Below are positions 61,580 through 64,000 of a DNA stretch of 64,000 nt, in pieces (the first letter of the stretch is position 1; each line of letters begins with the position of its first letter). The DNA comes from a methanogenic archaeon ISO4-H5. Lineage in GTDB: Archaea > Thermoplasmatota > Thermoplasmata > Methanomassiliicoccales > Methanomethylophilaceae. The translations under genes and the position numbers were made by a program. Where the stretch lies: contig CP014214.1 in NCBI GenBank assembly GCA_001560915.1, forward strand, positions 682,001-746,000. Reading direction: 5' to 3'. A model generated the notes under the pieces. That model ran no database searches, was not told the origin of the DNA, and worked only from the letters and a program-made list of their open reading frames with translations.

Positions 61580-62560
61580 TCACTCCCACTCGATGGTGGC
61601 GCAGGGCTTGGGAGAGAGATCGTAAAGGACGCGGTTCACTCCCTTTACCTCAGAAAGGATCCTCTGGGTAATCTTGTTCAGGAGGGGCCACGGTACTTCC
61701 TCGACGGTGGCGGTCATGGCATCCTTGGTGTTGACTGCCCTGATGATGACGGGCCAGTCCCACAGCCTCTTGCCGTCCTTGACGCCGGTGGATCTGTAGT
61801 CGGGGACGATGGTGAAGTACTGCCATACCTTGCCCTGGAGTCCGGCGTTGGCGAACTCCTCGCGGAGGATGGCGTCGGATTCCCTGACGGCCTCGAGCCT
61901 GTCGCGGGTGATGGCTCCGGTGCAGCGGACACCGAGTCCGGGTCCGGGGAAGGGCTGGCGGAAGACCATGCTGTCGGGCAGACCGAGCTGCTTTCCTACC
62001 ACACGTACTTCATCCTTGAACAGGAGCTTGACAGGCTCGACGAGTTCGAATCCGAACTTCTCGGGGAGACCGCCGACGTTGTGATGTGCTTTGACACCAT
62101 GGGATTCTAGGATGTCAGGGTAGATGGTACCCTGTCCGAGGAACTTGACTCCCTCGATCTTCTTGGCTTCCTCCTCGAAGACGTTGATGAACTCCGCTCC
62201 GATGATCTTCCTCTTCTGCTCAGGGTCGGAGACTCCTGCGAGCTTGTCGAGGAAACGGTCGGTGGCGTCAACGTAGACCAGGTTGGCCTTCATCTGGTTG
62301 CGGAACACGTCGATGACCTGCTCGGCCTCTCCTTTGCGGAGCAGACCGTGGTTGACATGAACGCAGGTGAGATTCTTGCCGATGGCTTTGATGAGAAGGG
62401 CGGCGACCACGGAGGAGTCGACTCCTCCCGACAGTGCAAGAAGGACTTTTCCGTCGCCGATCTGTTTCTGAAGGGCTTCTACCTGTTCCTTGATGAATGT
62501 GTCTGCGAGCTCGGGGGTGGTGATGCGAACCATTGATTCGGGGCGAACGTTGCTGTCCAT
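61580..62560 (-). CDS. GMP synthase ATP-pyrophosphatase subunit (archaeal GuaAb)
   Basis: 326 aa. Adenylates XMP and accepts ammonia to give GMP; the glutaminase subunit is a separate protein in archaea and is not in this window. The pyrophosphatase loop is LLALSGGVDSSVVAALL (about residue 42). VHVNHGLLRKGEAEQV, QPFPGPGLGVRCTGAIT and the closing LSPKPCATIEWE are the standard motifs. The absence of a fused glutaminase domain supports an archaeal origin. The ATG at 62560 has GAGGT about 10 bp upstream; a later ATG (62533) is possible. Confidence 0.93.
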   Translation of the reverse strand: MDSNVRPESMVRITTPELADTFIKEQVEALQKQIGDGKVLLALSGGVDSSVVAALLIKAIGKNLTCVHVNHGLLRKGEAEQVIDVFRNQMKANLVYVDATDRFLDKLAGVSDPEQKRKIIGAEFINVFEEEAKKIEGVKFLGQGTIYPDILESHGVKAHHNVGGLPEKFGFELVEPVKLLFKDEVRVVGKQLGLPDSMVFRQPFPGPGLGVRCTGAITRDRLEAVRESDAILREEFANAGLQGKVWQYFTIVPDYRSTGVKDGKRLWDWPVIIRAVNTKDAMTATVEEVPWPLLNKITQRILSEVKGVNRVLYDLSPKPCATIEWE

Positions 62561-62621
62561 GGGGATACCTCGTGTTATAGGGACTTGATGCAGGTAATCC
62601 TTTTTAGAACATTGGTTGGCG

Positions 62622-63305
62622 TCAGGAATGGTACGGGCATCTTTCCCCCAAGCACTGCCTGTTCTTGGGTGAATAACCGCAGTGTACCGGGGTCGATTCC
62701 ATGTTCACGCCGAGTTTCCTCTTGCAGAATTCCACCGCTGCGAGAATCGCGGTATATGAATCACGCTTGCAACAGCGGGGGCCTCCGTATTTGGATATTT
62801 CGGACAGTGCCAGAGAGGTCATTTCGTTCGAAAGCGACCAGGGTTCCCCGGCCAACGGAGTGGAGCCCGTGACGATGGATACGAACATCCCGGTGCTGAT
62901 TCCCGCCCCGCAGGCTCCCCAGAATCCGCAGGCACCTCCCGGGACGCTGCTTCCGCGGGAGATCATCTCCTTCAGGGATGCTTCGAGATCTATGTTCCCT
63001 CCGGAGTTGCGGTATGCTGTTAGAAGGGATGCACCCACGAGCACATGGTGTTCGGGACCGTGCATGTGACAGAACTTCTGGGACATCAGTTTGTTGAGTA
63101 TTTCTATCGGATTGCGGGAAGCTTCCGAAAGACAGATCCTGACCACGGTGTCCATGCCTTTGGTGTGGCACCCGTCGCAGATGTAGTGGCCCTTTCCGCA
63201 GCGTGCGCGGCTCATGAAAGTCTTCCCGCAAATGGCACAGGTCATCTCAGTCTCGGAATCGAGATACACCAGCTCGGAACCGCAGATCAGGCATCCGTTC
63301 TCCAT
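62622..63305 (-). CDS. DUF5714-like Cys-rich protein
   Basis: 227 aa. The N-terminus has two Cys pairs (CLICGSELVYLDSETEMTCAICG), then CGKGHYICDGCH, suggesting a zinc-binding head. The core GGACGFWGACGAGISTGMF and later CCKRDSY, HCGYSPKNRQCLGERCPYH carry many further Cys. The pattern agrees with DUF5714 proteins of methanogens as I remember them; function unknown. The ATG at 63305 with AAAGGGG about 9 bp upstream is the likely start. The frame opens earlier to a GTG at 63362, exactly at the IS edge, which is not a credible native start. IS copy 3 ends 57 bp upstream and may alter expression. Confidence 0.75.
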   Translation of the reverse strand: MENGCLICGSELVYLDSETEMTCAICGKTFMSRARCGKGHYICDGCHTKGMDTVVRICLSEASRNPIEILNKLMSQKFCHMHGPEHHVLVGASLLTAYRNSGGNIDLEASLKEMISRGSSVPGGACGFWGACGAGISTGMFVSIVTGSTPLAGEPWSLSNEMTSLALSEISKYGGPRCCKRDSYTAILAAVEFCKRKLGVNMESTPVHCGYSPKNRQCLGERCPYHS

Positions 63306-63362
63306 GCATGCGAATCCCCTTTGTGCTAAAAAATACTGGCTCTCTGTAACGCCTGCGCGCAC

Positions 63363-64000
63363 TGTTTTAGAAAGAGGATTTGTTTCCAGAAGAAGTGATT
63401 TAGTTGGAAATATAAAACAGAATCATAGAAAGACCGTGTTTACGAACGAGCTGACGGAGTCGCGAGTGAGTAAACACGGTCTTTCTACGCGCGCGCCTAC
63501 TCTTTCGAACTGTATCCGGCGAAAAATCTCCATAGCTCACGCTGACAGAAACCGATGCAGGGCTTCACTGTGCAATCAAAATCGCACACTGCAGCTATCT
63601 GTCTTCACAGAATACGGAAGAAGGAGTCTTCAGATCCAATGCCCAATGCGGGCGTGTTTCGTTGTAGAATTCGATATACTGGCTCATGAGTGCGTCATAT
63701 TCCTCCAGGGTTGCTTCTCCGGGAAGATTCGCCTCGCGGCGAATCGACCCGTGCCAGCGTTCCACCTTGCCTTGGGTCGTCGGTTTGCGTACGCCACCCA
63801 TAACATGACGGATACCTTTGGATTCGCACCACTCGTCGAATCTCGTATCCCCTCCGTTATTGGCAGCCCATTGGGTACCATGATCCGAAAGTATGGCTCT
63901 GGGTGTACCGTATTCCTCTATGCATTCTTCCAGTATCCTGAGAACGTTATCCGTCGTCGCATACACGTCGACGGTATGAGACAGCATCCTGCGTGACTTG
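63363..64000 (-). mobile_element. IS copy 3, right part cut by window end
   Basis: Starts with the tip TGTTTTAGAAA at 63363 and matches the distal 638 bp of copy 2 in reverse orientation (64000 corresponds to 15947). It includes the 60-nt subterminal hairpin at 63427-63486. The 16 bases just outside, TAACGCCTGCGCGCAC (63347-63362), are the predicted target duplication, whose partner lies beyond the window. Confidence 0.92.
63595..64000 (-). CDS. IS transposase (C-terminal 134 codons plus stop; start outside the window)
   Basis: Same protein as 15351-16352, from about residue 200 to the stop at 63595. It carries the second catalytic Asp (ILSDHGTQW) and the Glu (GKVERWHGS). No damage is visible. 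Confidence 0.9.
   Translation of the reverse strand, partial: KSRRMLSHTVDVYATTDNVLRILEECIEEYGTPRAILSDHGTQWAANNGGDTRFDEWCESKGIRHVMGGVRKPTTQGKVERWHGSIRREANLPGEATLEEYDALMSQYIEFYNETRPHWALDLKTPSSVFCEDR

Overview
The window is archaeal and most likely comes from a host-associated methanogen-lineage Thermoplasmatota (Methanomassiliicoccales, Methanomethylophilaceae-like). This rests on a split-type GMP synthetase ATPase subunit, an AMP phosphorylase, the ribosome-recycling ATPase RLI/ABCE1, an S26B signal peptidase, an HdrD-like protein, and promoters with a TATA box about 25 bp upstream of starts that often lack a Shine-Dalgarno. No methanogenesis marker is present, so the lineage is an inference.

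Layout. (1) 1-18,800 is an accessory surface-protein region. It holds the C-terminal part of an InlB-repeat surface protein (705-2757), a signal peptidase, and a giant surface protein gene on the minus strand (4021-18775, about 4,451 codons once reconstructed). A 1,383-bp DDE insertion sequence (copy 2, 15202-16584) cuts the giant gene in two. Copy 1 (1-704) cuts the InlB-repeat gene, and copy 3 (63363-64000) lies just upstream of a DUF5714-like gene. All three copies agree over the stretches compared. (2) 19,000-26,450 is arginine biosynthesis: argGH leftward and argCJBD rightward from a shared 411-bp regulatory region with two palindromes. (3) 26,540-28,240 has a TnpB-only element bounded by inverted repeats, then tRNA-Thr. 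(4) 28,300-33,030 has citrate synthase, an HdrD-like Fe-S protein with an alpha/beta hydrolase, a ferredoxin-type protein and a DUF308 membrane protein. (5) 33,078-38,850 has a membrane-anchored transglutaminase-like protein, an FKBP isomerase, tRNA-Arg, a zinc-ribbon protein, an isochorismatase-like hydrolase, a small Cys-rich protein and a DUF5685-like protein. (6) 39,000-40,478 is the most novel locus: an 11-Cys precursor-like peptide followed directly by a radical SAM/SPASM enzyme, a candidate RiPP system. (7) 40,479-42,707 is a sulfur amino-acid operon, cysK-metA-ridA. (8) 42,870-52,178 has a CDF transporter, a PHP-domain protein, a rubredoxin with an odd first metal motif, RLI, a surface papain-family protease and a MATE exporter. 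(9) 52,446-59,900 encodes a second giant surface protein (2,484 aa). (10) 59,973-63,305 has AMP phosphorylase, guaAb and the DUF5714-like protein.

The surface proteins, protease, transglutaminase and signal peptidase suggest an elaborate cell surface suited to a host niche. Insertions of one IS into two surface-protein genes, in opposite orientations, create a geometry that could switch or recombine them.
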